Shown in pieces: positions 22,867 through 31,288 of a stretch of DNA of 64,000 nt. The number at the start of each line of letters is the position of its first letter. The stretch's first letter is position 1. The position numbers and the translations under genes were made by a program. Source of the DNA: Aromatoleum aromaticum EbN1 (lineage in GTDB: Bacteria; Pseudomonadota; Gammaproteobacteria; Burkholderiales; Rhodocyclaceae); NCBI RefSeq assembly GCF_000025965.1, contig NC_006513.1:4085400-4149399 (forward strand), in the 5' to 3' direction. The notes under the pieces were generated by a model. It was not told the origin of the DNA. It saw nothing but the letters and a program-made list of their open reading frames with translations, and searched no databases.

Positions 22867-22957
22867 CGCGCCACCTCGCTGCTCGCGGTCGATGCTGCCG
22901 ATCGTTGGGATAGCCCGTTGAAGTGCCGTTGTCGCAGCACCGGGAGGAGACGGCGGT

Positions 22958-24079
22958 TCATGGCGTGATCGGCTCCTCGCGCACCGCCGGGCCTTCCGGC
23001 ATGCCGACGCGCACCGCTGCGGGCTCGCCCGCCTCCGCGTCGCGCAGCAGCACCGTGCGCAGCTGGGGCAGATACTGCGGATAGTCCTGCTGCATGTACG
23101 CGATCAGCTGCTCGCGGACCTTGCAGCGCAACTCCCAGCCGTTTCCCGCATCGGCGGTGCTGACGAGCACGCGCAGCTGCATCGCCCGATCCGAGACGTC
23201 GGTGACCTGCAGCACGCACACGCGCTGGTCCCATTCGGGCGCGGCCTCGACGATGCGCTGGAGCTCCTCGCGCAGCGGCGGCATCGGCATGCGGAAGTCC
23301 ACCCACAGGAACACCGAACCGATGAGGTCCGACGTCTGGCGCGTCCAGTTCTGGAACGGATGCTGGATGAAATACTCGAGCGGCACGATCAACCGCCGGT
23401 CGTCCCAGATGCGCACGACGACGTAGGTCTCGGTAATTTCCTCGACGCGCCCCCATTCGTTCTCGACGATCAGCACGTCGTCGATGCGGATCGGCTGTGT
23501 CAGGGCGATCTGCAGGCCGGCGATCAGGTTGCCGAGCACCGGGCGCGCGGCAAAGCCGGCGATGATGCCGGCGAGGCCCGCCGATGCGAGCAGGCTCGCG
23601 CCGAGCTGGCGCACGTTCGGAAACGTCATCAGCACCGAGCCGGCGCCGAGGACGCCAACGATGAACATCGCGATGCGCGCGAGCACCCGCACCTGCGTCT
23701 GCACGCTGCGCGCGCGCAGGTTGTCCGCCGCGGTGGTCGGGTGACGCGTGACGATGACGTCGGCCACGGCCGCGATGAGCCGCACGACGAAAACCGTCAC
23801 CAGCAGAATGATGGCGATCGACAGCGCCTGGCGCAGGCCGATGAGGAACCCGGCCGGCAGCGGCGCGTCGGCGAGTGAAAGATGAACCAGCAGCAGCGGA
23901 ATCAGGAACTGCGACGGGCGCCGCGTATACGCGACGATCCGCTCCGCAAGCACGAAACGCGCTGCCGCACGACGGGCGACGACGTGCAGCACGAAGTGCA
24001 GCGCCAGGCCAACCAACGCCGCGCCGACGATTTGCAAAGTCACAGCGATCCATGGATGGCTCGCCAGCACATCTCTCAT
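22958..24079 (-). CDS. MscS-family mechanosensitive channel
   Basis: A 373-residue membrane protein with four or five hydrophobic helices in the first 210 residues and the MscS pore/beta-domain region GLAGIIAGFAARPVLGNL (about 178-195) followed by IRIDDVLIVENEWGRVEEI and WDDRRLIVPLEYF. Such channels open under membrane tension to release solutes after hypo-osmotic shock, fitting a locus that makes trehalose. The C-terminal domain (260-373) is cytoplasmic. The ATG at 24077-24079 follows GGGAGGCGGCG. Confidence 0.93.
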   Translation of the reverse strand: MRDVLASHPWIAVTLQIVGAALVGLALHFVLHVVARRAAARFVLAERIVAYTRRPSQFLIPLLLVHLSLADAPLPAGFLIGLRQALSIAIILLVTVFVVRLIAAVADVIVTRHPTTAADNLRARSVQTQVRVLARIAMFIVGVLGAGSVLMTFPNVRQLGASLLASAGLAGIIAGFAARPVLGNLIAGLQIALTQPIRIDDVLIVENEWGRVEEITETYVVVRIWDDRRLIVPLEYFIQHPFQNWTRQTSDLIGSVFLWVDFRMPMPPLREELQRIVEAAPEWDQRVCVLQVTDVSDRAMQLRVLVSTADAGNGWELRCKVREQLIAYMQQDYPQYLPQLRTVLLRDAEAGEPAAVRVGMPEGPAVREEPITP

Positions 24080-24155
24080 CGCCGCCTCCCCCGAGCGACC
24101 GGCATGGCGGCTGGGCCGCGCGTCCAGCCGCCCCCATGCGATTCAACGACCCCTG

Positions 24156-24171
24156 TGCAACTCATCGGCCC
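24156..24171 (-). promoter_or_regulatory. Possible sigma-54 promoter, mscS
   Basis: The minus strand reads GGGCCGATGAGTTGCA. The -12 half (TTGCA) is perfect, GG and GC are 10 bp apart, and the -24 half has three mismatches. The predicted start is about 65 bp before mscS. Confidence 0.45.
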
Positions 24172-24207
24172 TTCACACGAAGGCCGAGCGGGATGCGCTC
24201 ACCGTTC

Positions 24208-24894
24208 TCACTGCGCCGCCGCGCCGGCCGGCTGCAGTTGCTGCGCCAGTTCGAGGTGGCTGCGCAGCACGCCCAGCGTCTCTTCGGCGAACGCCTTCAG
24301 GTCCGGGTCCTGCCCGTCCCGCGCCTGGCGTTCGAACAGCGTGATCGTCTCCTGGTGCGCGCTCGCGCCGAAGTTTTCGAGATACGCGCGGTCGAACTCC
24401 GCACCCGACAGTTTCTCGAGCTCGTCGAGCTTGCCCTGGACCGCGGGATCGATCGTCGTGCTCACCGTCATGCCCTTGCTCGTGGCAAGGCTCTGCAGCT
24501 TCGCGTTGGCTTCGGTATGGTCCTTCTGCAACTTCTCGGCGAAAGACTTCACCTTCGGATCGGCCGCCTTCGTCGTCGCGAGCCGGCTGGCCTCGACTTC
24601 GGCGAGTCCGCGCGACATCGCTTCGGAAATGAACGAACGGTCGACTCCGGCGATCGGTCCGGCAGTGGCCTCCCCAGGCGCCGGCGCGGTGCCGGCTGTC
24701 CCGTCCGGCGGAGGCGTCGGCGTCGGCGTCGGGCTCGGCACGGTCGCGGGGTTCACGGGTTCCGGAACGTTCGGGGTGTCGGTCGGATTCGGCGGCGGAA
24801 CTTCGTCCGCCTGATCGCACGCTGCCACGCCCACTACCAGACCGGCGGCGAGCGCCAGGATCTTCGCTCGGGCTTGAATTCGACTTTTTTCCAT
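24208..24894 (-). CDS. DUF4142 lipoprotein
   Basis: A 228-residue protein with a basic N-terminus, hydrophobic segment and lipobox GVAAC (Cys26), so it is probably a lipoprotein. A Pro/Thr-rich linker (about 33-70) precedes a helical ferritin-like-fold DUF4142 domain (about 85-220) with FISEAMSRGLAEVEASRLA, KSFAEKLQKDHTEAN and GASAHQETITLFERQA. Family members are envelope proteins often induced under stress; their activity is unknown. The ATG at 24892-24894 follows CAGGAGG. It is divergent from rpoN, and both upstream regions carry sigma-54 elements. Confidence 0.9.
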   Translation of the reverse strand: MEKSRIQARAKILALAAGLVVGVAACDQADEVPPPNPTDTPNVPEPVNPATVPSPTPTPTPPPDGTAGTAPAPGEATAGPIAGVDRSFISEAMSRGLAEVEASRLATTKAADPKVKSFAEKLQKDHTEANAKLQSLATSKGMTVSTTIDPAVQGKLDELEKLSGAEFDRAYLENFGASAHQETITLFERQARDGQDPDLKAFAEETLGVLRSHLELAQQLQPAGAAAQ

Positions 24895-25006
24895 GGGACC
24901 TCCTGTCGTTATTCCGGATCCGGCCGTTGCGGCCGCCGTGGCGGGCCCTAAGGCCGTGAACGCTCATGCACGGGGCGGTCCACGCCTGGCAGAGCAGCAG
25001 CAATGC

Positions 25007-25022
25007 TGCATTTCGCGTGCCC
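25007..25022 (-). promoter_or_regulatory. sigma-54 promoter, DUF4142 lipoprotein
   Basis: The minus strand reads GGGCACGCGAAATGCA, two mismatches from TGGCACG-N4-TTGCA, with correct spacing. The predicted start near 24995 gives a leader of about 100 bases. Enhancer site c lies about 120 bp upstream. Confidence 0.7.
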
Positions 25023-25141
25023 GCCGTTGAGGAGGCGCAGAAAGCATCGCCCATATCGGGCAGTATTCGCGTTGCGCGACGCGGTCTTGCAGCCGCGCAG
25101 AACCGGCTCCGCCGGCCGGTTCGCTGGCCGGGCCGCAGCGA

Positions 25142-25174
25142 GGCAATTCTTACTCCCGGAATGTAAAACGTGCG
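25142..25174. promoter_or_regulatory. Tandem enhancer-like sites between DUF4142 gene and rpoN (site c)
   Basis: GGCAATTCTTACT (25142-25154) and TGTAAAACGTGCG (25162-25174) start 20 bp apart, each carrying one half of TGTAA-N3-TTACA. The CAATTCTTAC part is identical to site d at 50131. It is placed to serve both divergent -24/-12 elements (67 bp to the rpoN one, 120 bp to the DUF4142 one). Confidence 0.55.
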
Positions 25175-25240
25175 TGCGAGAAGTGCGCTGGCGGGTCGGC
25201 CGGCGTCCCCAGGCAGCGGTACGACGAAACCTGGACTGCT

Positions 25241-25256
25241 CGGCACGGTTTTTGCT
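25241..25256 (+). promoter_or_regulatory. sigma-54 promoter upstream of rpoN (autoregulation)
   Basis: CGGCACGGTTTTTGCT matches TGGCACG-N4-TTGCT except the first base, with GG and GC 10 bp apart. The predicted start near 25267 gives a leader of about 50 bases before the rpoN ATG. It implies that this sigma-54 gene is itself sigma-54 controlled. Confidence 0.75.
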
Positions 25257-25317
25257 GTGAAAGCGGCGAGCGCCGGGCGGAAAAAGGCGCATTTTTTCCC
25301 AGCCAGCAGGAGATCCC

Positions 25318-26760
25318 ATGAGTCTTGGAATGGAACTTCGTTTGCGCCAGCACCTGGCGATAACGCCCCAGATCCAGCAGGCGCTTCGTCTTCTTCAGCT
25401 CTCGTCGCTGGAATTCGCCCAGGAGGTCGAGCAGGCCGTTTCGACGAACCCCTTCCTCGAGGACGAGAACGAAGCTCCGGCAATGCCGACGGAATCACGC
25501 GAAACCACGCCTTTGTCCACTGCCGAGGGCGACGAAACGGCGCGAGAGCCGGAGGAGCCCATCCCCGTGCCCGCTTATGACGAACGGCGCCAGACGCAGT
25601 CGCACGGAGACGAAAACGACTGGACCGAATGGACCGAAGCGCCGGTGAGCCTGCGCGAGAACCTGCGCACCCAGTTGCTGCTGTCGCCGATGAGCGAGCG
25701 TGACCGCACTCTCGCGCACATGATCGTCGACGAGCTGACCGACGCCGGCTACCTGGAAACGCCGCTCGAAGAGCTTGCCGAGATGATCCTCCCCGAGGAA
25801 CACGTCGATGTGCGCGAGCTCGGCGCCGCACTGCGCTACGTGCAGCAGCTGGAGCCGGCCGGCATCGGCGCGCGATCGCTGCAGGAGTGCCTGCTGCTGC
25901 AACTGCAAGCGCTCGACTCCGAAACCGTCGGGCGCGACATCGCGCTGGCGATCGTCGCCGACCACCTCGAGCTGCTCGCACACCGCGAATTTCCCCGTCT
26001 GCAGCAGCTCCTCGGTTGCAACGAAACCGCGCTGCACACGGCGCGCGCGCTGATCCGCACCCTCGACCCGCGCCCGGGGCGCACATTCGCACCCGACAAC
26101 ACCCGCTACGTCGTGCCCGACATCATCGTCAGGCAGGTCCGCGGGCGCTGGGTCGCGACGCTCAACCCGGCGGTGCAGCCGAACGTGCGCCTGAACCGCG
26201 CCTATGCCGAGATCGCCGCCGGACGCAGCTCGGGCGACGCATCGTTCCACCGCCTGCTGCAGGAGGCGCGCTGGCTGTTGCGCAACGTCGAGCAGCGTTT
26301 CAGCACGATCCAGCGCGTCGCGAACGCGATCGTCGCGCACCAGCGCGTGTTCTTCAGCTACGGCGAAGTCGCGATGAAGCCGCTCGCGTTGAAGGACATC
26401 GCGAGCGAGCTGAAGCTGCACGAATCGACGGTCTGCCGCGTGACCAACGGCAAGTACATGGCGACGCCGCGCGGCCTGTTCGAGTTCAAGTATTTCTTCT
26501 CGCGCCAGCTCGCCACCGACGACGGCGGCACGTGCTCGGCGATGGCGATCCGTGCGCTGCTCAAGGAGCTGATCGCCGCCGAAGATCCGCTGCACCCGCT
26601 GTCGGACGCCCAACTCGCGCGGCTTCTTGCCGAGCAGGGGCTGCGACTCGCGCGGCGCACGGTGACCAAGTACCGCACGCTGATGCGGGTACCGAGCGTC
26701 GAGTTGCGGCGCGTGGCGCAGCGGCCAGTAATGCCGGTCGGCGTCGTTGGCAATGCCTGA
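25318..26760 (+). CDS. rpoN: RNA polymerase sigma-54 factor, probable second copy
   Basis: A 480-residue sigma-54. The Gln/Leu-rich activator-interaction region I (about 1-48, LRQHLAITPQIQQALRLLQLSS) is followed by an acidic region II, the core-binding domain (about 105-300) and the DNA-binding part with its helix-turn-helix (LKDIASELKLHESTVCRVTNGKY) and RpoN box ARRTVTKYR at 445-453. All domains appear intact. It lacks the lptB/hpf/PTS neighbours of the usual rpoN locus and instead heads a run with a glycine-zipper protein, a glycosyltransferase and a DUF2334 deacetylase, so I infer a second copy. The ATG at 25318 follows AGGAGATCCC. Confidence 0.95.
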   Translation: MSLGMELRLRQHLAITPQIQQALRLLQLSSLEFAQEVEQAVSTNPFLEDENEAPAMPTESRETTPLSTAEGDETAREPEEPIPVPAYDERRQTQSHGDENDWTEWTEAPVSLRENLRTQLLLSPMSERDRTLAHMIVDELTDAGYLETPLEELAEMILPEEHVDVRELGAALRYVQQLEPAGIGARSLQECLLLQLQALDSETVGRDIALAIVADHLELLAHREFPRLQQLLGCNETALHTARALIRTLDPRPGRTFAPDNTRYVVPDIIVRQVRGRWVATLNPAVQPNVRLNRAYAEIAAGRSSGDASFHRLLQEARWLLRNVEQRFSTIQRVANAIVAHQRVFFSYGEVAMKPLALKDIASELKLHESTVCRVTNGKYMATPRGLFEFKYFFSRQLATDDGGTCSAMAIRALLKELIAAEDPLHPLSDAQLARLLAEQGLRLARRTVTKYRTLMRVPSVELRRVAQRPVMPVGVVGNA

Positions 26761-26775
26761 AACGGAGAACGTCAA

Positions 26776-27351
26776 ATGTCGTCGATCATCATTGGCCATT
26801 TTGAGCAGGCCGAACAGCTCGAACAGGCCGGGGCGGCAATCGCTGCGCGGGACTTCGCCGCTGACGAATACTCGTCGTACTACCTGAATCCGCCGGGCCA
26901 GCACGGCCTGCGGCGCTTCGGCGGGGATTCCGCCAGCGACGAGGGTGCGAGCGAGGCCGGCAAGGGCGCAGCGACCACCGCACTGATCGGCGGCGCCGCG
27001 GGGCTGGCCCTCGGCAGCATCGGCGGACCGATCGGCGCCTTGGCCGGTGCCGGCGTCGGAGCCTACGTCGGATCGCTCGCGGGTGCCCTGGGCCGCACCC
27101 ACTCGGCGCATCCCGAACAGGCCAGCGTCGAGCACCCGGCCGAGCCGCCGGCCGGACCGGTGCTGTGCGTGCGCGTCGACCGCCCCGGCAGCGAGGCCGT
27201 CGCGGTGTCGGTTCTCACCGACTGCGGCGCGCGGCAGATCGAACGCGCGACCGGGACGTGGGCGGAAGGCGACTGGCAGGACTACGATCCGCGCCGCCCG
27301 GTCGAAATCCTGTACCGCGCGACGCCGCCGGGGCAGGCAGCCGGAGCGTGA
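26776..27351 (+). CDS. Glycine-zipper hypothetical protein
   Basis: A 191-residue protein of unknown function. Residues about 68-105 form a glycine-zipper-like hydrophobic stretch (TALIGGAAGLALGSIGGPIGALAGAGVGAYVGSLAG region) likely to insert in or associate with a membrane. The N-terminal 50 residues (HFEQAEQLEQAGAAIAARDF) and the C-terminal domain (CVRVDRPGSEAVAVSVLTDCGARQIE) resemble each half of proteins that sense or shape envelope stress, but I cannot name a family. It lies 15 bp after rpoN and is almost certainly co-transcribed. Confidence 0.75.
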   Translation: MSSIIIGHFEQAEQLEQAGAAIAARDFAADEYSSYYLNPPGQHGLRRFGGDSASDEGASEAGKGAATTALIGGAAGLALGSIGGPIGALAGAGVGAYVGSLAGALGRTHSAHPEQASVEHPAEPPAGPVLCVRVDRPGSEAVAVSVLTDCGARQIERATGTWAEGDWQDYDPRRPVEILYRATPPGQAAGA

Positions 27352-27406
27352 GCGACAGCGGCGGCGATTTCGATTTCCGCCGGCCCGCCGAGTCCGGAGC
27401 ACGGCG

Positions 27407-28513
27407 ATGCACGTTTGCGACGTGACGATGTTCTATGCCCCGCAAAGTGGCGGCATCCGCCGCTACCTGCAGGAAAAACGGCGCTGGCTGCAGGCGCGGG
27501 CGCAATACCGTCATTCGCTCGTGCTGCCGAGCCGAGCGGCGGCGGGCGAATGGGTCATGGAAATCCCGAGCGTGCCGCTGCCGTTCTCGCACGGCTACCG
27601 CCTGCCGATCGCGACGCAACCCGCAGTGCGGGCACTGCTCTCGCTGCGCCCCGACATCATCGAGGCCGGCGATCCCTACCATCTCGCGTGGGCGGCGCTC
27701 GACGCAGGCCAGGCACTCGGCGTGCCGGTCACCGGCTTCTATCACTCCGATCTGCCCCGCCTCGCGCGCAAGCTCGGCGGCGCGCCCGCCGAGCGGCTCG
27801 CCGAAGCGTATGTGCGCCGGCTGTACTCGCAGTTCGACGCAGTCCTCGCGCCGAGCACGTGCATGGTCGAGCGCCTGCGCGCGCTCGGCGTCGGGCGCGT
27901 CCATCGGCAGCCGCTCGGCGTCGACACTGCGGTATTCCGCCCGGAGCGCCGCGACGATGCCTGGCGCATGCGCCTCGGCGTGCGAGCAGGCGACAGGCTG
28001 CTGGTTTTCGTCGGCCGCTTCGCCCCTGAAAAGAACCTGCCCGACCTGTACGCCGCTCTCGACCGGCTCGGGCCGGGACACGTGCTGGTGCTGGTCGGCA
28101 GCGGGCCGGCAGCTTCGCGGCCTGACGTGCGCGTCGTGCCGTTCATCGGCGACACGCCGCGGCTCGCCAGCCTGATCGCAAACTGCGACGTGTTCGTCCA
28201 CGCCGGTGACCAGGAAACGTTCGGCCTCGCCGCGCTCGAGGCGATGGCCTGCGGCGTCCCGGTCGTGGCGGTGCGCGCCGCAGCGCTGGCCGAACTCGTC
28301 GATGACGAAGTCGGCGCAGCGGTACCCCCGGAAGTGCCGCGCGGCGCCGCGATGGCCGACGCGGTCAGCGCCATTCTGGCGCGCGACCTCGCACCGCTGC
28401 GGCTCGCTGCTCGCCGTCGCGCACAGCGCCACGACTGGCAGCGCGTGATGCCGGAAATCGTCGCGCGTTACGCCGCGCTGTGCGGCCAAGCGACCCACAC
28501 CGTGACATGTTGA
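27407..28513 (+). CDS. Glycosyltransferase family 4
   Basis: A 368-residue GT4 enzyme with the N-terminal pattern FYAPQSGGIRRYLQEK (about 8-23), FVGRFAPEKN (about 204-213) and ETFGLAALEAMACGVPVVA (about 270), which holds the nucleotide-sugar phosphate-binding glutamates. It resembles mannosyl/digalactosyl-type transferases acting on lipids or glycans, but donor and acceptor are unknown. The ATG at 27407 follows CCGGAG. The stop overlaps the start of the DUF2334 deacetylase, so the two likely act on one product. Confidence 0.88.
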   Translation: MHVCDVTMFYAPQSGGIRRYLQEKRRWLQARAQYRHSLVLPSRAAAGEWVMEIPSVPLPFSHGYRLPIATQPAVRALLSLRPDIIEAGDPYHLAWAALDAGQALGVPVTGFYHSDLPRLARKLGGAPAERLAEAYVRRLYSQFDAVLAPSTCMVERLRALGVGRVHRQPLGVDTAVFRPERRDDAWRMRLGVRAGDRLLVFVGRFAPEKNLPDLYAALDRLGPGHVLVLVGSGPAASRPDVRVVPFIGDTPRLASLIANCDVFVHAGDQETFGLAALEAMACGVPVVAVRAAALAELVDDEVGAAVPPEVPRGAAMADAVSAILARDLAPLRLAARRRAQRHDWQRVMPEIVARYAALCGQATHTVTC

Positions 28514-29361
28514 GTGACATCGCGCCTGTCCGCGCGGCTGTGTGCGTTTCGCTCCATGACGTCGCGCCGCCGACCTGGAGCCGTTGCGAGACCTTGCTCG
28601 CAGCGCTCGCGCAGGTCGCCCCCGTGCCGCATACCCTGCTGGTCGTGCCGGACTACCACCGGCGCGGAGACGGGCTGCCGCCTTGGTATCGCGCAGCGCT
28701 CGCAGCACGCTTTGAAGCCGGCGACGAACTGGCGCTGCACGGCTTTTTCCATCTCGACGACGCGCCGGCGCCAGGATCGCCGCGCGGCTGGCTGCGGCGC
28801 CGCGTACTGACCTGCGGGGAAGGCGAATTCGCCGCGCTGGGGCGCGACGAGGCGTCGGCTCGGCTACGCGCTGGCGAAGCGTGGTTCCGCCACGCCGGCT
28901 GGCCGCTGTACGGCTTCGTCGCGCCGGCGTGGCTGCTCGGTGCCGGCGCCTGGCAGGCACTCCACGATTCGGCCTTCACCTACACGACGACGCACCGGCA
29001 CTTCCACCTGTTGCAACCGCGGCGCGCGGTGGCCGCGCCGTGCATCGTCTATAGCACGCGCAGCCGCTGGCGCCGGGCGCTGTCGCTGGCGCGCAACGCG
29101 GGCCTGACGCAGCGCGGCGCCCTGCTCGCGCGCCTCGCACTGCACCCGGACGACGCGCTCCATCCGGCCGTCGTGCTCCAGGCGCAGCGGCTCCTCGAAA
29201 AGCTGCTGCGCGAACGTGTCGCGATGACGAAAATCGGGTTTGCGAACGCGCTCGGTGCGGCGCTGGCACCGGGCGCGCCTCAGATCGGCGGCATGACCAC
29301 CAGCGACAGCGCCGCGACCGCGCCTCCCACGGCGACACCCGCGAGCACGTCACTCGGGTAA
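28507..29361 (+). CDS. DUF2334 polysaccharide deacetylase-like protein
   Basis: A 284-residue protein of the NodB-related DUF2334 family. It has CVSLHDVAPPTW (metal-ligand Asp near residue 17), ELALHGFFH (His motif near 80) and a C-terminal half with FVAPAWLLG. The family resembles carbohydrate deacetylases; activity has rarely been tested. The ATG at 28507 overlaps the preceding glycosyltransferase by 7 bp. Its last 82 bp overlap, tail to tail, the end of the PAP2 phosphatase gene on the other strand, which is unusual but both frames look genuine. Confidence 0.85.
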   Translation: MLSDIAPVRAAVCVSLHDVAPPTWSRCETLLAALAQVAPVPHTLLVVPDYHRRGDGLPPWYRAALAARFEAGDELALHGFFHLDDAPAPGSPRGWLRRRVLTCGEGEFAALGRDEASARLRAGEAWFRHAGWPLYGFVAPAWLLGAGAWQALHDSAFTYTTTHRHFHLLQPRRAVAAPCIVYSTRSRWRRALSLARNAGLTQRGALLARLALHPDDALHPAVVLQAQRLLEKLLRERVAMTKIGFANALGAALAPGAPQIGGMTTSDSAATAPPTATPASTSLG

Positions 29362-29840
29362 TGCAGGCCGAGCACGACGCGCACAATTCCGGTCAGCACC
29401 GCGAAGAGCACCAGCACCACGCCCAGCGCAGGGAAATAGGCCGACACGACGACCGCGAACGCAACCGCATGGAGCGTATGGCCGGACGGGAAGCTGAACT
29501 CGTCGAGCGGCAGCGTGCACAGGTGCAGCCCCTGCAGCCGGACGTACGGCCGCGGGCGGCACGCGCGGCGCTTGATCAGCAGGTACAGCATCAGTCCGGC
29601 GGCGCCCACCGCGATCAGGTGCAACGCACAACGCGCCCCGAGCGGCCCCTGCAGCACCGCCAGCGCGACAACCAGCACGACCCACGATTCGCCGTCGCCG
29701 AGCCGGCTGACCCACCGCGCCCACTGCGTGCAGCGGCGGTGCGCCAGCACGCGATTGAGGGCGACCACGCAGGCGCAGTCCAGCGCCAGCAGGCGATCGA
29801 CCCGCTCAGGCCACCGTTGCGACGTCACCGGCGGGAACAT
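29280..29840 (-). CDS. PAP2-family phosphatase (membrane lipid phosphatase)
   Basis: A 186-residue membrane phosphatase with the three PAP2 motifs: KRRACRPRP (motif 1), PSGHT (motif 2, with catalytic His) and VRVVLGLHYPSD (motif 3). Five or six hydrophobic helices surround them. Such enzymes dephosphorylate phosphatidate, undecaprenyl pyrophosphate or related lipids. The ATG at 29838-29840 overlaps the end of the upstream glycosyltransferase by 35 bp and is the earliest plausible start; GTGs a few codons later are alternatives. Confidence 0.85.
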   Translation of the reverse strand: MFPPVTSQRWPERVDRLLALDCACVVALNRVLAHRRCTQWARWVSRLGDGESWVVLVVALAVLQGPLGARCALHLIAVGAAGLMLYLLIKRRACRPRPYVRLQGLHLCTLPLDEFSFPSGHTLHAVAFAVVVSAYFPALGVVLVLFAVLTGIVRVVLGLHYPSDVLAGVAVGGAVAALSLVVMPPI

Positions 29841-30987
29841 TGCGAGCGACCTGTGCGGCAAGGTGGGCTTCGAAGCGGTCGAGGATGCGCGGCCACGCGA
29901 GCTGCTCGGCAACCTGCCGGGCCGCGGCGCCGAACGCCCGGCGCGCCTCGCCGTCCCCCGCCAGGGCGCACGCCGCTTCGATGAAGCCTTCGGCACCGGC
30001 GGGCGGCAGCACGCGCGCGCAGACTCCGTCGACGAGGTGTTCACGCGCGGCGCCGAGGTCGTAGGCGACGATCGGCAGCCCGCTCGCCATCGCTTCGAGC
30101 GTGACGTTGCCGAACGTCTCGGTCAGGCTCGGAAACAGGAACAGGTCGGCCGACGCGAAATGCTCGGCGAGCGCGACGCCGCGCTGCACTCCGGCGAAAA
30201 CCTGGTCGACTGCGTCACGCTCGAGCTGCCCGCGCAGCGGGCCTTCGCCGACCCACACGAGCCGTGCGCCGGGATGGGCTCGGCGCACGGCGCGAAACGC
30301 CTCGAGCACGACGGCGGGATTCTTCTCGGGCGCCAGGCGGCCGACATGGAGCACCGCCAGCTGCCCCGCTCCCACTCCCCAGCTCGCCCGCAGCGCGGCG
30401 CGGCGCCGGCGGGCGGAAAAGAGGTCCGTGTCGACACCGCGGCCGACGCACGCGAGATGGCGGTAGCCGCAGCCGCGCAGCTCGTCGGCCAGCGCAGCGG
30501 TCGCGACGAAAGTCAGGTCGGTACGGTTGTGAAAGCTGCGCAGCGTCGCGTCGATGACTTGTGCGAGATGCCCCAGGCGGTAATAGCCGCTGTATTTCTG
30601 GAAATGCGTGCGGTAATCGCTCGTCACCGGAATGCCGAGCTGGCGCGCCGCGAACAGCGCGGACCAGCCGAGCGGGCCTTCGGTGACGACATGCACGACA
30701 TCCGGGCGGGTCTGCCGCCAGTGCCGCAGCAACTGCAGTGGCGCCGGCAGCCCCAGCTGCAGGGCCGGATAGCGCGGCAGCGGCAGTCCGCGCACGCACA
30801 GCGTATCGGCCGGAATCGTCGCTGCCGGCATGCCGACGCGATCGGCCGCCTGCCGCGGACGCACCAGGCCGACGCGATGGCCGCGTTCGAGCAGGTGATG
30901 CAACGCCCGTTCGACGGTCAAGGCGACGCCGTTGAGCTCCGGAGGATAGGTTTCGGTGACCAGCGCGATCGACAGTGCTGTTTTCAT
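29806..30987 (-). CDS. Glycosyltransferase family 4 (mannosyltransferase-like)
   Basis: A 393-residue GT4 enzyme. It opens with IALVTETYPPELNGVALTVERA, a signature of the GDP-mannose-dependent alpha-mannosyltransferase/sulfoquinovosyl-diacylglycerol synthase branch, has HVGRLAPEKNP and the ETFGNVTLEAMASGLP motif near residue 285. A lipid acceptor is plausible given the co-transcribed PAP2 lipid phosphatase. I chose the ATG at 30985-30987 because GAGGAG lies 8 bases upstream; the ATG two codons earlier is too close to it. A sigma-54 element lies 64-79 bp upstream. Confidence 0.9.
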   Translation of the reverse strand: MKTALSIALVTETYPPELNGVALTVERALHHLLERGHRVGLVRPRQAADRVGMPAATIPADTLCVRGLPLPRYPALQLGLPAPLQLLRHWRQTRPDVVHVVTEGPLGWSALFAARQLGIPVTSDYRTHFQKYSGYYRLGHLAQVIDATLRSFHNRTDLTFVATAALADELRGCGYRHLACVGRGVDTDLFSARRRRAALRASWGVGAGQLAVLHVGRLAPEKNPAVVLEAFRAVRRAHPGARLVWVGEGPLRGQLERDAVDQVFAGVQRGVALAEHFASADLFLFPSLTETFGNVTLEAMASGLPIVAYDLGAAREHLVDGVCARVLPPAGAEGFIEAACALAGDGEARRAFGAAARQVAEQLAWPRILDRFEAHLAAQVARNVPAGDVATVA

Positions 30988-31050
30988 TCGCATTCTCCTC
31001 GACGGCGGCGTGGCGCTCCCGCTCGTCCGGCACGGAAGCGTTCCAAGGCG

Positions 31051-31066
31051 TGCAAGGCCCGTGCCC
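31051..31066 (-). promoter_or_regulatory. sigma-54 promoter, mannosyltransferase-PAP2 operon
   Basis: The minus strand reads GGGCACGGGCCTTGCA, one mismatch from TGGCAC-N5-TTGCA. The predicted start near 31039 leaves about 52 bases to the ATG. No TGTAA/TTACA site was seen in this 301-bp divergent region (30988-31288). Confidence 0.78.
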
Positions 31067-31088
31067 GGCCACGAGCTGCCCCTCCCCC

Positions 31089-31104
31089 GGGCACGCTGTT
31101 CGCA
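31089..31104 (+). promoter_or_regulatory. sigma-54 promoter, ferritin-like operon
   Basis: GGGCACGCTGTTCGCA differs from TGGCACG-N4-TTGCA at two bases. It is back to back with the minus-strand element at 31051-31066. The leader to the ATG at 31289 would be about 170 bases. Confidence 0.6.
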
Positions 31105-31288
31105 TGGACCATCGCGAGGGCTCCGGGAACGAGCACGACGAGTCTGGCCAGGTCGTCCAGCGACGCCACGCGATTGCCGTCCTTCCCCCGGGACGCCAAT
31201 CGCAGCCGGACCTGCTGGAAGCCGGGAGTCGTGCTCGCTGCCGGGTGCCCTCGCTCCATTTCATCCTCATACCCGACAGGAGCTCTAA

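Noticed and set aside
22897-22920. CGGCAC...GGGC element before glgX
   Set aside because: The spacing between GG and GC is 11 bp and the -12 half is poor.
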